Shown here: positions 8,701 through 16,568 of the stretch, piece by piece
Layout of the letters: the number at the start of each line of letters is the position of its first letter
Numbering within the stretch: the first letter of the stretch is position 1
Assembly: GCA_910578605.1 (NCBI GenBank)
Contig: CAJTQG010000009.1
Coordinates: 39,283 to 64,412 of the forward strand
Direction of reading: 5' to 3'
DNA: 25,130 nt
Source: an uncultured Lachnospiraceae bacterium
GTDB taxonomy: Bacteria; Bacillota; Clostridia; Lachnospirales; Lachnospiraceae
Notes under the pieces: model-generated
What the model was told of the DNA's origin: nothing
The model's input: the letters and a program-made list of their open reading frames with translations, nothing else
Databases searched by the model: none
Position numbers and translations under genes: made by a program

Positions 8701-8729
8701 ATAATACCTAAAATTATCTTTATCCGCAA
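8701..8729 (-). promoter_or_regulatory. Candidate promoter of the comEA-holA gene string
   Basis: On the minus strand TTGCGG (8729-8724) is followed after 17 bases by TATTAT (8706-8701). The spacing is ideal but the -35 box is weak. It lies about 60 bases upstream of the comEA start. No other good promoter was seen in this 150-base gap. Confidence 0.4.
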
Positions 8730-8794
8730 TAGGCAATTTATAATTATAATAGTTATATTCACAGTCCAATATGAATAGTAACTCTATTGTTTTC

Positions 8795-9232
8795 CTATTT
8801 ATTTTCCCATTTGAATAAAATAATTCCCCCGATTGCCAACGCCATACCTAACAAACGCTTCCACTCAAAGGCCACCTTTTCCACACCAAACAAACCAAAC
8901 ACTTCTATCAAATAGGAGACAAGAAGCTGGGAAACAACAATAATCATGACTGCCTGCGCCGGTCCAAGACTTGCCATACTTTTTACAACTGTAAATGTAA
9001 TAAAAGCACCGATAATTCCTCCCAACAGCATATATTTGTTATCTACCTTCCACAGGTTGGCAAAGCTGTCTCTTCCACTAAACAGCCAGATTGCCAGACA
9101 CATAACAAGTGCGCTGAACTGCACCCAGCTATTTGCCACCCACATACCTGTGGTCTTAGTCACTCCCGTATTAAACACTCCCTGCACACTCATCAATGCT
9201 CCGGATACCAATGCAATAATAATACCCCACAT
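8795..9232 (-). CDS. DMT-superfamily transporter, YdcZ/DUF606 type
   Basis: The 145-residue protein is almost entirely hydrophobic, with about five membrane helices. It has the family pattern: 'IIIALVSGALMSVQGVFN' at the start, 'SWVQFSALVMCLAIW', the conserved 'GGIIGAFITFTVV' and 'LGPAQAVMIIVVSQLLVSYLIE', and a final helix 'LLGMALAIGGIILF'. This is a half-length DMT unit, and such proteins usually dimerise. The substrate is unknown. Ribosome site GGAGGG lies about nine bases before the ATG. It stands between the orphan solute-binding protein and the comEA string on the same strand, with an inverted repeat (9264-9306) just upstream that could be an operator. Confidence 0.88.
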   Translation of the reverse strand: MWGIIIALVSGALMSVQGVFNTGVTKTTGMWVANSWVQFSALVMCLAIWLFSGRDSFANLWKVDNKYMLLGGIIGAFITFTVVKSMASLGPAQAVMIIVVSQLLVSYLIEVFGLFGVEKVAFEWKRLLGMALAIGGIILFKWENK

Positions 9233-9263
9233 AATAAAAATCCCTCCATCTATTGGTTAATAC

Positions 9264-9306
9264 TGTAAGTATTTACCAAAGAGAAGAGATTTATACTATA
9301 CTTACA
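9264..9306. promoter_or_regulatory. 9-bp perfect inverted repeat upstream of the DMT gene
   Basis: TGTAAGTAT (9264-9272) and ATACTTACA (9298-9306) are exact reverse complements, 25 bases apart, 32-74 bases before the DMT transporter start. On the minus strand the loop holds TATA-like stretches that could form a -10 box. An operator is plausible; the long AT-rich loop and lack of a T-run argue against a terminator. Confidence 0.4.
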
Positions 9307-9346
9307 CCAGACAGTGTCCGAATAAATCATAAGCTTGCTTATTTAC

Positions 9347-10561
9347 TCACTTTTTTAATATTTCACATACCGTCTCAAAGTCTGCACCTTTCCAAGATTG
9401 ATTCAGAGCCAGACGCAAATCAAGCCAGTAACCGCTTGTAGCCATTAAACCTGGCATATTCGTGCTGGAGGAATAGATCTCCCCCACTTTTTTAATATCT
9501 TCATCCTTCGCTAATATTCTAGCTGATACATAGTCAGAATGCTGCCCCACCGACTGTGCTTTATCGTATGTGAGAAACTTTGCTAAATCCGTGGCAGACT
9601 TTTCCGCTTTCGTATAGGGATTTACCATAATCAATTCCGTGATAGATAAGCTTCGTGACGGGATTTCATTGGACACATTGGGGTATGCCAAAATTCCATA
9701 AGAAACATTACTGCTTTTTAAATCCTTCAAAAAGTCAGTTCCCGCAATAATAAAAATTGCCTTTTGATTGAGAAAATCTTCACATACCTTCTGATAGGTA
9801 ATAGTATCTGGGTTAATGGAAAAATATTGAGATAATTCCTGGTACAGTTTCAGGGAAACCTTTAACACCTGCTCATCCACCTTGACAAATTTCCCATTTT
9901 CATCTGCCTCCTCCATATAGGTAATACTAGAACCTACAATTCCATAATTATACAGCAAATCTTTTACATCCCACTCCATCATATATTGAATTTTTTCATC
10001 TCCCTGGAACTGGTTTGCCAGCAATTTAATATCCTCAAAGGTAGTCGGAATGGCTGTGACATAATCTTTATTGTACACAAGAAATGCTGTATTAAAACAT
10101 AAAGGATATCCATAGACCTTCCCCTGGTATCCACATGCCTTTAAAGCAGTGCCGTAATAATTCTTCTTACTGTAACTGTCGTCCGTGTTTTCCACTGCCA
10201 AGCCAGATAGAACTGCCTCCTCCATTATGCTGCTCTCCATTAAAAATATATCCGGCTGTCCTTCCCCTTTCATATTTGCCTGATTGATTTGTTCTAAATA
10301 TTCTCCTGTATCTACACATTGTATCTCTACTGAAATCTGACTTTTTTCTGTATACTCCCCGACTGCCTGGGTTAGAAAATCTGTTAACCTTTCATTGGTA
10401 TACCACACCTTGAGAACATGGGAACTGTCTGCATAAGCAGCCTCCTGCCCTTGATGGGCAAATAAACCAGGATGTTTTTTGTAATACCATGTTCCCAAAA
10501 GAAGGACTCCACTTGCCAATGCCATAATTCCAACATCAATCAACAACTTTTTTATCTTCAT
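9347..10561 (-). CDS. Family 1 extracellular solute-binding protein, membrane-anchored
   Basis: About 404 residues. The product starts with a basic segment and one hydrophobic helix (about residues 7-24), then a typical periplasmic-binding fold: 'LKVWYTNERLTDFLTQAV', then 'GQPDIFLMES', 'GKVYGYPLCFNTAFLVYNKDY', 'LLANQF' and the C-terminal 'SWKGADFETVCEIL'. This pattern is that of sugar/ABC substrate-binding proteins. There is no lipobox cysteine after the hydrophobic helix, so it is probably anchored by the helix itself, which is uncommon in Gram-positives. No permease or ATPase gene is next to it. The start is uncertain: GAGG lies 13 bases from the ATG at 10561 and four bases from a GTG at 10570, and a TTG is found at 10573. 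It may serve a distant ABC transporter or act as a sensor ligand receptor; neither is shown. Confidence 0.8.
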   Translation of the reverse strand: MKIKKLLIDVGIMALASGVLLLGTWYYKKHPGLFAHQGQEAAYADSSHVLKVWYTNERLTDFLTQAVGEYTEKSQISVEIQCVDTGEYLEQINQANMKGEGQPDIFLMESSIMEEAVLSGLAVENTDDSYSKKNYYGTALKACGYQGKVYGYPLCFNTAFLVYNKDYVTAIPTTFEDIKLLANQFQGDEKIQYMMEWDVKDLLYNYGIVGSSITYMEEADENGKFVKVDEQVLKVSLKLYQELSQYFSINPDTITYQKVCEDFLNQKAIFIIAGTDFLKDLKSSNVSYGILAYPNVSNEIPSRSLSITELIMVNPYTKAEKSATDLAKFLTYDKAQSVGQHSDYVSARILAKDEDIKKVGEIYSSSTNMPGLMATSGYWLDLRLALNQSWKGADFETVCEILKK

Positions 10562-10609
10562 ATTTTGCACCAAGCCTCAAGAAAAATCACTTGCAATTTC
10601 CTTTGAGGC

Positions 10610-10671
10610 GCAAACAGAAAAGGTGAAAGATATGCGTTTGCATTCTATCCTTTTTTCTATATTTCTTTCAC
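10610..10671 (-). promoter_or_regulatory. Interlocking inverted repeats ahead of the solute-binding protein gene
   Basis: GTGAAAGA (10623-10630) is complementary to TCTTTCAC (10664-10671), and GCAAAC (10610-10615) to GTTTGC (10636-10641). The two pairings interlock, so they are mutually exclusive or form a pseudoknot. They lie between argD and the solute-binding protein gene. A leader switch or a weak argD terminator is possible; the support is structural only. Confidence 0.3.
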
Positions 10672-10705
10672 TCTTGCGGTCATGCCGGCTATGCTGGCTT
10701 TTCCC

Positions 10706-11905
10706 TCACTTATGAGAGCAGTTCTCTTGAATACACACTTCCAAAATTCCTATCATCTCATCAATATTTTCCTTAGTCACAATAAGCGGCGGTACCATAC
10801 GAATTACATTTGTTCCTGCTGTAATCAATATAAGCCCATGCTTAAGAGCCGATTTCGCTACATCCAAGACCGAGATATTCATCTCAATTCCCCTCATCAA
10901 CCCCATTCCCCTGTGCTCTGTAATGCATTGGTATTTTTCTGTCAGCTTGTCTAACTGTTCTCCTAAATACTCTCCTGCCAACTTTACATTTTCCAATATA
11001 TTTTCTTGCTCATAAATTTCAAAAACTCTGTTAATTGCCGCTGCTGCCAGAGGATTCCCCCCATAAGTAGTGCCATGATCTCCAGGCTGCAAGCTTGCTG
11101 CTCTCTCCACCGTCATAAATGCCCCCACTGGAATTCCGCAGCCCAGCGCTTTTGCTGTAGTCACAATATCCGGCTTAATCCCATATTGCTGATATGCATA
11201 CATTGTTCCCGTGCGCCCCATGCCACACTGTACCTCATCACAAATCATAAGTATATCCCTCTCATCACAGAGCTGTCGAATTCCCTGAATAAAGGAAGCA
11301 TCCGCCGGAAAGATTCCCCCTTCCCCCTGCACCGCTTCCAACACGATTGCGCAGGTCTTATGATTGACAAAAGACTTTACACTTTCCAAATCATTGTACT
11401 TTGCAAAATGAACCGTTCCAATCAATTCTCCAAAAGGTTCACGATATTTCTTTGTTCCAGTCACTGCCAGTGCTCCCATACTTCTCCCATGAAAAGAGTG
11501 ATTCATAGCAATTATTTCATAGGATTGATTGGGATTTTTCATATACGCATATTTTTTAGCTGTCTTTATAGCGCCCTCCATGGCCTCCGTTCCACTATTT
11601 GTAAAAAATACTCTATCCATACCTGATGCCTTTTTCATCTTACTTGCTGCTTCAATGGCCGGTATATTATAATAATAGTTGGAAGTATGAATCAGCTTAT
11701 CAATCTGGTCCTTTAAGCCCTGATTATATGCCTCATTGTGGTAGCCCAATGCAAACACTGCAATTCCTGCTGAAAAATCCAGATACTTCTTTCCATCTGT
11801 ATCCCACAAATACATCCCCTCTCCCCTATCTAAAATAATGGGATAACGGTTGTAGGTGTGCAGCAAATCCTGCTCTGCCTGCTGTATATATTCCTGTGTA
11901 TTCAT
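10706..11905 (-). CDS. argD: Acetylornithine aminotransferase
   Basis: The start is placed at ATG 11905 because GAGG lies six bases upstream. An in-frame ATG four codons earlier has no ribosome site. The 399-residue class III aminotransferase shows 'FTNSGTEAMEGAIK' (101-114), 'SFHGRSMGALAVTG' (137-150), the cofactor-ring Asp223 in 'DEVQCGMGRTG' and the PLP Schiff-base Lys252 in 'TTAKALGCGIPVGAF'. It converts N-acetylglutamate semialdehyde to N-acetylornithine, using glutamate as amino donor. It is the last gene of argC-J-B-D, but 155 bases separate it from argB, and that gap holds two hairpins, so its level may be set separately. Several members of this family also use ornithine or succinyl-diaminopimelate; the operon context favours argD. 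Confidence 0.95.
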   Translation of the reverse strand: MNTQEYIQQAEQDLLHTYNRYPIILDRGEGMYLWDTDGKKYLDFSAGIAVFALGYHNEAYNQGLKDQIDKLIHTSNYYYNIPAIEAASKMKKASGMDRVFFTNSGTEAMEGAIKTAKKYAYMKNPNQSYEIIAMNHSFHGRSMGALAVTGTKKYREPFGELIGTVHFAKYNDLESVKSFVNHKTCAIVLEAVQGEGGIFPADASFIQGIRQLCDERDILMICDEVQCGMGRTGTMYAYQQYGIKPDIVTTAKALGCGIPVGAFMTVERAASLQPGDHGTTYGGNPLAAAAINRVFEIYEQENILENVKLAGEYLGEQLDKLTEKYQCITEHRGMGLMRGIEMNISVLDVAKSALKHGLILITAGTNVIRMVPPLIVTKENIDEMIGILEVCIQENCSHK

Positions 11906-11973
11906 TTTAAACCTCATTTCTGAGCGATTTATTGCAAAAACATAGCGAGAAAGCTCAAAGAGTCTCTCATGTC

Positions 11974-12010
11974 AAAAGAAAACTATTTGCTTTCACTCAG
12001 TAACAAATAG
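11974..12010 (-). terminator. Terminator- or attenuator-like hairpin before argD
   Basis: On the minus strand a perfect 7-bp stem (CTATTTG at 12010-12004 pairing with CAAATAG at 11989-11983) is followed by TTTTCTTTTG. It has a low-GC stem, so it would be a weak or conditional terminator between argB and argD. Confidence 0.45.
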
Positions 12011-12023
12011 CATCTGAATAATA

Positions 12024-12057
12024 AGAAATCTTATGGTTATGTCCCAAGGAGATTTCT
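12024..12057 (-). terminator. Hairpin just after the argB stop
   Basis: AGAAATCT (12057-12050 on the minus strand) pairs perfectly with AGATTTCT (12031-12024), an 8-bp stem with an 18-base loop, followed by TATTATTC. It begins three bases after the argB stop codon. It may reduce readthrough into argD or protect the upstream mRNA end. Confidence 0.4.
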
Positions 12058-12060
12058 ATG

Positions 12061-12957
12061 TTATACAAAAAATTTCTCTGCATTATCTTCTATAATTGCT
12101 GTTCCGATTCCCTTGTTTGTAAAGATTTCCAAGAGAAGACAATGAGGAATTCTTCCATCTAATATATGTACTCGGGACACACCATTCTCGATAGCATCAA
12201 TACAATTATTCAGCTTTGGCAACATACCGCCGCCGATGTTTCCCGTTTCAATCAGTTCCTTTGCCTGTGCCACACGAAGTTCAGAAATCAATGTGCTCTT
12301 ATCCTCCGGATTCCGATAAACCCCTTCAATATCAGTAAGAAACGCCAGCTTTTCCGCATTTACTGCCCTGGCAATAGCACAGGCTGCATCATCTGCATTA
12401 ATATTGTAAGTATCAAAGTTATCATCCAGACCAATAGGACATACAATGGGCAGGTAATCCTTTTCTAGTAAATCATATAATATCTTTGGATTCACTTCCT
12501 TTACTTCTCCCACATATCCTATATCCTCCCCGCCTGAATATTTCTTCTCCACCTTGAGCAAATCTCCGTCCTTCCCGCTGATGCCCACCGCTTTCACTCC
12601 CAACTCTGCCACGTCGGCGGCTAACTCTTTTCCCACTTTATTTAAAACCATCTCTGCTATTTCCATTGTAGCGGCATCCGTCACTCGAAGACCATTGATA
12701 AACTTTGGCTCCATACCTGTTTTTTTCACCCATGAACTAATTTCTTTTCCTCCCCCATGTACAATTATGGGCTTAAATCCAACTAATTTTAACAGCGTTA
12801 CATCTTGAATCACATTTTTTTTCAGCTGCTCATCCACCATTGCGCTTCCGCCGTATTTCACTACAATAATTCTTCTATTAAATCTCTGGATGTAAGGCAA
12901 CGCCTCAATCAAGACATTTGCCTTCTCCAAATAATGTTTCATATTGTCATCCATCAC
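12061..12957 (-). CDS. argB: Acetylglutamate kinase
   Basis: This is a 298-residue amino acid kinase. It shows the ATP-site 'VVKYGGSAM' (32-40), the N-acetylglutamate/phosphate loop 'VHGGGKEI' (66-73), 'INGLRVTD' (87-94) and the C-terminal 'IGGGMLPK' region. It phosphorylates N-acetylglutamate in the second step of arginine synthesis. The extra N-terminal helix ('NVLIEALPYIQRFNRR', 15-29) is the feature that, in arginine-inhibited hexameric enzymes, links dimers. Feedback inhibition by arginine is therefore expected, and this fits a cyclic pathway with ArgJ. The start is a GTG at 12957 with AAGGA six bases upstream; ATG 12954 one codon later is equally possible. Confidence 0.95.
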   Translation of the reverse strand: MMDDNMKHYLEKANVLIEALPYIQRFNRRIIVVKYGGSAMVDEQLKKNVIQDVTLLKLVGFKPIIVHGGGKEISSWVKKTGMEPKFINGLRVTDAATMEIAEMVLNKVGKELAADVAELGVKAVGISGKDGDLLKVEKKYSGGEDIGYVGEVKEVNPKILYDLLEKDYLPIVCPIGLDDNFDTYNINADDAACAIARAVNAEKLAFLTDIEGVYRNPEDKSTLISELRVAQAKELIETGNIGGGMLPKLNNCIDAIENGVSRVHILDGRIPHCLLLEIFTNKGIGTAIIEDNAEKFFV

Positions 12958-13066
12958 TCATTTTCCTTTCCTGTATACTACAGCAAACTGCAGGCCATTT
13001 AACTATCTTCTTTTTCTATTTCGTTTTCTATTCCTTTTTAATTCTATTATTTTTTCTAACAAAGTT

Positions 13067-14290
13067 TTAAGAACGGTAATCTGCATTGATGCTAATATAT
13101 TCATGAGTCAAGTCGCAGCCCCAGGCCGTTGCCGCCTCGTTTCCTATATGCATATGAATATATGCTGTAATTTCCTCCTGAGATAATATAGCAGTTGCCT
13201 CCTCCTCACTAAATTTCACTGCCACACCATTCTGGGCAATTATAATTTTTCCTGCGCTGCTGATAAACTGTAATTCCACCTTGCCAGGTTCAAAGTCTAC
13301 CCCGCTGTATCCAAGAGCACAAAATATTCTGCCCCAGTTGGCATCGTGTCCCGCAATCGCTGTTTTCACCAAGCTGGAGCTGACCACAGATTTGCTTAGA
13401 GCGATGGCATCCGCCTTTGTTTTAGCCCCCTCCACCTTAACTTCAAAAAGGGCTGTAGCACCTTCGCCGTCTCCTGCCATCTGCTTTGCCAGAAAAGTAT
13501 TGACAGCTCTAAGCGCTTCCTGAAATATATGATAATTTTCATCCTTGTCTGTTATCTCTTTATTCCCTGCCATTCCGTTTGCCAACAGCAACACCGTGTC
13601 ATTTGTTGACGTATCTCCGTCCACTGATACCATATTAAAGGTATCTTGAATGTCCTCCTGTAATGCCTCCTGGAGTAATTTTTTTGAAATAGCCACATCC
13701 GTAGTAATATATGCCAGCATAGTACACATATTAGGGTGTATCATACCGGAACCCTTGCACATACCTCCAATGGTTGCCGTCACCCCTCCCACTTGAAAGG
13801 AAAACGCAATTTCCTTGTGGTGTGTATCTGTTGTCATAATAGCTTTTGCAGCTTTTGTTCCTGCCTCTAGCTCCGGCTGCAGGTTATCCTTCAATACAAC
13901 CAGGCCTGCCTTCAGCTTTTCTACTGGAATCTGTACTCCAATCTCACCGGTTGAGCCAAGGAGAACACTCTCCTTTGGTATTTGTAATAATCTTCCCGTT
14001 TCCTCTGCCACTGCTTCACAGCATTCCATTCCCTCTCTGCCTGTACAGGCATTGGCAATCCCACTGTTTACTACCACTGCCTGGGCATTGGTTTCATTTT
14101 CCACCAACTTTTTATCCCACAGCACCGGTGCCGCCTTCACTACATTGGTAGTAAACGTTCCAGCTGCAGCACATGGCTGCTCACTGTAAAGCATTGCCAT
14201 GTCTGTTCTATTTTCATATTTGATTCCTGCAGCAGCACTGGCCGCCAAAAATCCCTTTGGTGCTGTCACACCACCTTGTATCTGCTCCAT
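13067..14290 (-). CDS. argJ: Bifunctional ornithine/glutamate N-acetyltransferase
   Basis: ATG 14290 is used because AAAGG lies nine bases upstream; a TTG three codons earlier has none. The 407-residue ArgJ moves the acetyl group from N-acetylornithine to glutamate, making the cyclic pathway, and may also use acetyl-CoA. The proenzyme cleaves itself just before a conserved threonine that becomes the new N-terminal nucleophile of the beta chain. The site here is 'MIHPNMCTML', with Thr190 retained but Cys in the place of the usual Ala before it. The oxyanion-hole Thr-Thr pair is seen at 'TTDTHH', and 'GHDANWGRI' is present near the C-terminus. It sits between argC and argB with gaps of 74 and about 110 bases. 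Confidence 0.95.
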   Translation of the reverse strand: MEQIQGGVTAPKGFLAASAAAGIKYENRTDMAMLYSEQPCAAAGTFTTNVVKAAPVLWDKKLVENETNAQAVVVNSGIANACTGREGMECCEAVAEETGRLLQIPKESVLLGSTGEIGVQIPVEKLKAGLVVLKDNLQPELEAGTKAAKAIMTTDTHHKEIAFSFQVGGVTATIGGMCKGSGMIHPNMCTMLAYITTDVAISKKLLQEALQEDIQDTFNMVSVDGDTSTNDTVLLLANGMAGNKEITDKDENYHIFQEALRAVNTFLAKQMAGDGEGATALFEVKVEGAKTKADAIALSKSVVSSSLVKTAIAGHDANWGRIFCALGYSGVDFEPGKVELQFISSAGKIIIAQNGVAVKFSEEEATAILSQEEITAYIHMHIGNEAATAWGCDLTHEYISINADYRS

Positions 14291-14364
14291 GTTCTTCAAC
14301 CTTTCTAAGTCTTTCTATATTTATGCCATGTCTTTTATTTTCTTTTACCCTGACATTACCACAT

Positions 14365-15417
14365 CTATGGGAACAATGGCACCTGCTCTAAGCCCATTGT
14401 CTCCTCCAGTCCAAACATAATATTCATATTCTGCACAGCTTGACCTGCTGCACCTTTTACTAAATTATCCATAGCTCCCATCATAATTATCCGGTTTGTT
14501 CTTTTATCAATTATAAAATTGACATCCACGTAATTGCTGCCCTCCACCCATCTTGTTTCAGGGGGAACATCACTGTCGAGAACACGGACAAATTTTTCAT
14601 CTGCATAATATTTATTATACAAATCCCGCACCTCCTGCTCAGATACTTCCCTTTTCAAGGAAGCATATGCTGTGACCAAGATTCCTCTGTTCATAGGCAC
14701 TAAGTGAGGAGTAAAATTAATCCTTACCTCCTGGCCGCTAGCATAGCTTAGCTGATCTTCAATCTCCGGTGTATGTCTGTGGGTGGTCACGCCGTAAGCC
14801 TTTATATTTTCGTTTACCTCGCAAAACAAATTATTTACCTTTGCTCCTCTTCCCGCACCGGAGGTTCCTGACTTGGCATCAATAATTATTGTGTTCATGT
14901 CAATTATCCCCTCTTTTGCCAACGGATAAATTGACAATGTAGAACAGGTTGGATAGCAGCCCGGATTGGCTACAAGACGCGCTCCCTTCACCTGTTTCCT
15001 GTTAATCTCACATAATCCGTACACCGCCTCCTGAATAAATTCAGGACTTTTATGCTCTATTTTGTACCATTCCTCATATCTCTTCACGTCCTTAATACGA
15101 AAATCTGCACTTAAATCAATGATTTTTACCTGTGACAACACAGCCTCATTTACAAGGGAGGAACACAAGCCCTGAGGTGTTGCGGTAAATATTACGTCCA
15201 CCGCCTTCGCCAGCTCCTCCATATTATCATCTAAGCATTTGTCCTCCACAATTTGAAACATATTCGCAAATACTTCATAATATTTTTTATCTATGTAGCT
15301 TCTAGAACCAAACCAAACTACTTCTGCCTCTCTATGCTGCATGATTAAACGCACAAGCTCCGCACCTGCATATCCTGTGGAACCTATAATACCAACTTTT
15401 ATTTTTTTCTCACTCAT
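14365..15417 (-). CDS. argC: N-acetyl-gamma-glutamyl-phosphate reductase
   Basis: The first ATG with a good ribosome site (GAGG seven bases upstream) is at 15417, which gives the normal 350 residues. The longer open frame adds 25 unlikely residues. The N-terminal Rossmann motif is 'VGIIGSTGYAGAEL' (8-21); the catalytic Cys154 is in 'ANPGCYPT'; and 'SGTSGAGRGAK' and 'HRHTPEIEDQL' are typical of the substrate-binding domain. It reduces N-acetylglutamyl phosphate with NADPH to the semialdehyde. It is the first gene of argC-J-B-D and has its own promoter (15525-15553). Confidence 0.96.
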   Translation of the reverse strand: MSEKKIKVGIIGSTGYAGAELVRLIMQHREAEVVWFGSRSYIDKKYYEVFANMFQIVEDKCLDDNMEELAKAVDVIFTATPQGLCSSLVNEAVLSQVKIIDLSADFRIKDVKRYEEWYKIEHKSPEFIQEAVYGLCEINRKQVKGARLVANPGCYPTCSTLSIYPLAKEGIIDMNTIIIDAKSGTSGAGRGAKVNNLFCEVNENIKAYGVTTHRHTPEIEDQLSYASGQEVRINFTPHLVPMNRGILVTAYASLKREVSEQEVRDLYNKYYADEKFVRVLDSDVPPETRWVEGSNYVDVNFIIDKRTNRIIMMGAMDNLVKGAAGQAVQNMNIMFGLEETMGLEQVPLFP

Positions 15418-15524
15418 TTCTTTACCTCTTCCTACTGATGATGAAAATATTGTCAATTGCCTGATTTCAAGAATATCGTATGCTTTTGTCATCCATCAAA
15501 AATATGCTATATATAACTTTTTGC

Positions 15525-15553
15525 ATTATACAGCATTCTCTCATAATATTCAA
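15525..15553 (-). promoter_or_regulatory. Sigma-A promoter of the arginine operon
   Basis: On the minus strand TTGAAT (15553-15548) is followed after 17 bases by a perfect TATAAT (15530-15525). The leader to the argC start would be about 100 bases. Confidence 0.8.
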
Positions 15554-15567
15554 CCCATTTTAAATAT

Positions 15568-15609
15568 TTATTCATAAATTTTGCATATTAATGTATATTA
15601 TTCATAAAT
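15568..15609 (-). promoter_or_regulatory. 12-bp direct repeat upstream of the argC promoter, candidate ArgR sites
   Basis: TTATTCATAAAT occurs at 15568-15579 and 15598-15609, 30 bp apart (centre to centre), 15-56 bases upstream of the -35 box. On the minus strand the unit contains TATGAATAA, close to the TGAAT half-site of known ARG boxes. A third TTGAATA half-site overlaps the -35. An ArgR/AhrC-type operator is inferred. Confidence 0.45.
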
Positions 15610-15618
15610 ATGTATTCT

Positions 15619-16455
15619 TTATTCACTTTTCTGCTTCTGTACTATATAACATGCAGCACCAATCAATATGGCACCTCCCACAATATTACCCAAGGTTACC
15701 GGTATAAAGTTTTTTAAACTTCCCACCACAGAAAGCTTATCTAAATCACCGTCTGTATAACCATACAGTTCCTTAGCCACTTGTACATAATGGGAATTTG
15801 TTTTAGCCAGTATCCCCATAAATATATAGTACATATTGGCAACACAGTGCTCATAGCCGGAAATAACAAATGCAAAAATGGGAAAGAATACGGCCCATAT
15901 TTTACCTGCTGTCTCTCTTGCCGCCAACGCCATTAAAATAGCCAAACATACAAGCATATTGCACAAAATGCCAGAAGTGAACCCTGTCAGTGGACTAAGC
16001 AGCACCTTCCCATAAGCAACCTTAATGGCAAATGCTCCCATCATTCCAGAGCTATAATCTAACTGACCGCTGAACAAAAGCAGCACATCTATGATTAAGG
16101 CTCCAACCAGGTTGCTGAAATACACGATAACCAAATTTCTTACATATCCGCCTAAAGCTGCCTTCTTGTCTAACACTGCCATTACAATCATGCAATTTCC
16201 TGTAAAAAGCTCTCCTCCAACTAACACAATCATCATTAGACCTACAGGGAAAATCGCTCCCATAATTAGCCTAGCCAACCCCACATTACTCACATTGTGA
16301 GCGGCAACACTGCTTGCCGCACCCCCTAAAGCAATAAAACCTCCTGCCAACATTCCAAGCAAAATCATTTTCCAAGTTGGCAATGTTGTCTTTGTAATAC
16401 CTGCCTGAATATTCTTTTGAATAATCTGCACTGGCTTATTAAATTGTTCTTCCAT
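15619..16455 (-). CDS. Formate/nitrite transporter family channel
   Basis: Start chosen at ATG 16455 (MEEQFNKPVQIIQ), giving 278 residues, the usual family length of 260-290; the longer frame adds 18 residues without a ribosome site. Six membrane helices are visible: 'MILLGMLAGGFIALGGAASS', 'GLMMIVLVGGELFTGN' (with the family's conserved ELFTGN loop), 'YVRNLVIVYFSNLVGALI', 'LLSPLTGFTSGILCNMLVCLAILMAL', 'IWAVFFPIFAFVISGYEHCVANMYYI', and a C-terminal one. The 'GFEHSVANMY' type motif is present as GYEHCVANMY. These pentameric channels carry formate, nitrite or hydrosulfide; formate is the likely substrate in a fermenter, but the sequence does not decide this. Confidence 0.92.
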   Translation of the reverse strand: MEEQFNKPVQIIQKNIQAGITKTTLPTWKMILLGMLAGGFIALGGAASSVAAHNVSNVGLARLIMGAIFPVGLMMIVLVGGELFTGNCMIVMAVLDKKAALGGYVRNLVIVYFSNLVGALIIDVLLLFSGQLDYSSGMMGAFAIKVAYGKVLLSPLTGFTSGILCNMLVCLAILMALAARETAGKIWAVFFPIFAFVISGYEHCVANMYYIFMGILAKTNSHYVQVAKELYGYTDGDLDKLSVVGSLKNFIPVTLGNIVGGAILIGAACYIVQKQKSE

Positions 16456-16480
16456 TTTTCTTCCATCCTTTCCCTTGTAT

Positions 16481-16509
16481 TTTATATTTAAGAGTATTGC
16501 AATCTCCAA
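16481..16509 (-). promoter_or_regulatory. Candidate promoter of the formate/nitrite channel gene
   Basis: On the minus strand TTGGAG (16509-16504), 17 bases, then TATAAA (16486-16481), about 30 bases before the start codon. The -35 box is imperfect. Confidence 0.4.
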
Positions 16510-16568
16510 GCCCTTTATATTTTTTTACCTTTTTCTTCTAAATTGCTTGCTCATTGTTTCCTTATTCT

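Noticed and set aside
10681..10705. GCCGGC/GCTGGC stem followed by TTTT on the plus strand
   Set aside because: There is no plus-strand gene upstream for it to terminate; on the minus strand the stem has an A-C mismatch and no T-run.
11006..11626. A 206-codon plus-strand open frame
   Set aside because: It lies entirely opposite argD, whose catalytic motifs are intact; no ribosome site and atypical composition.
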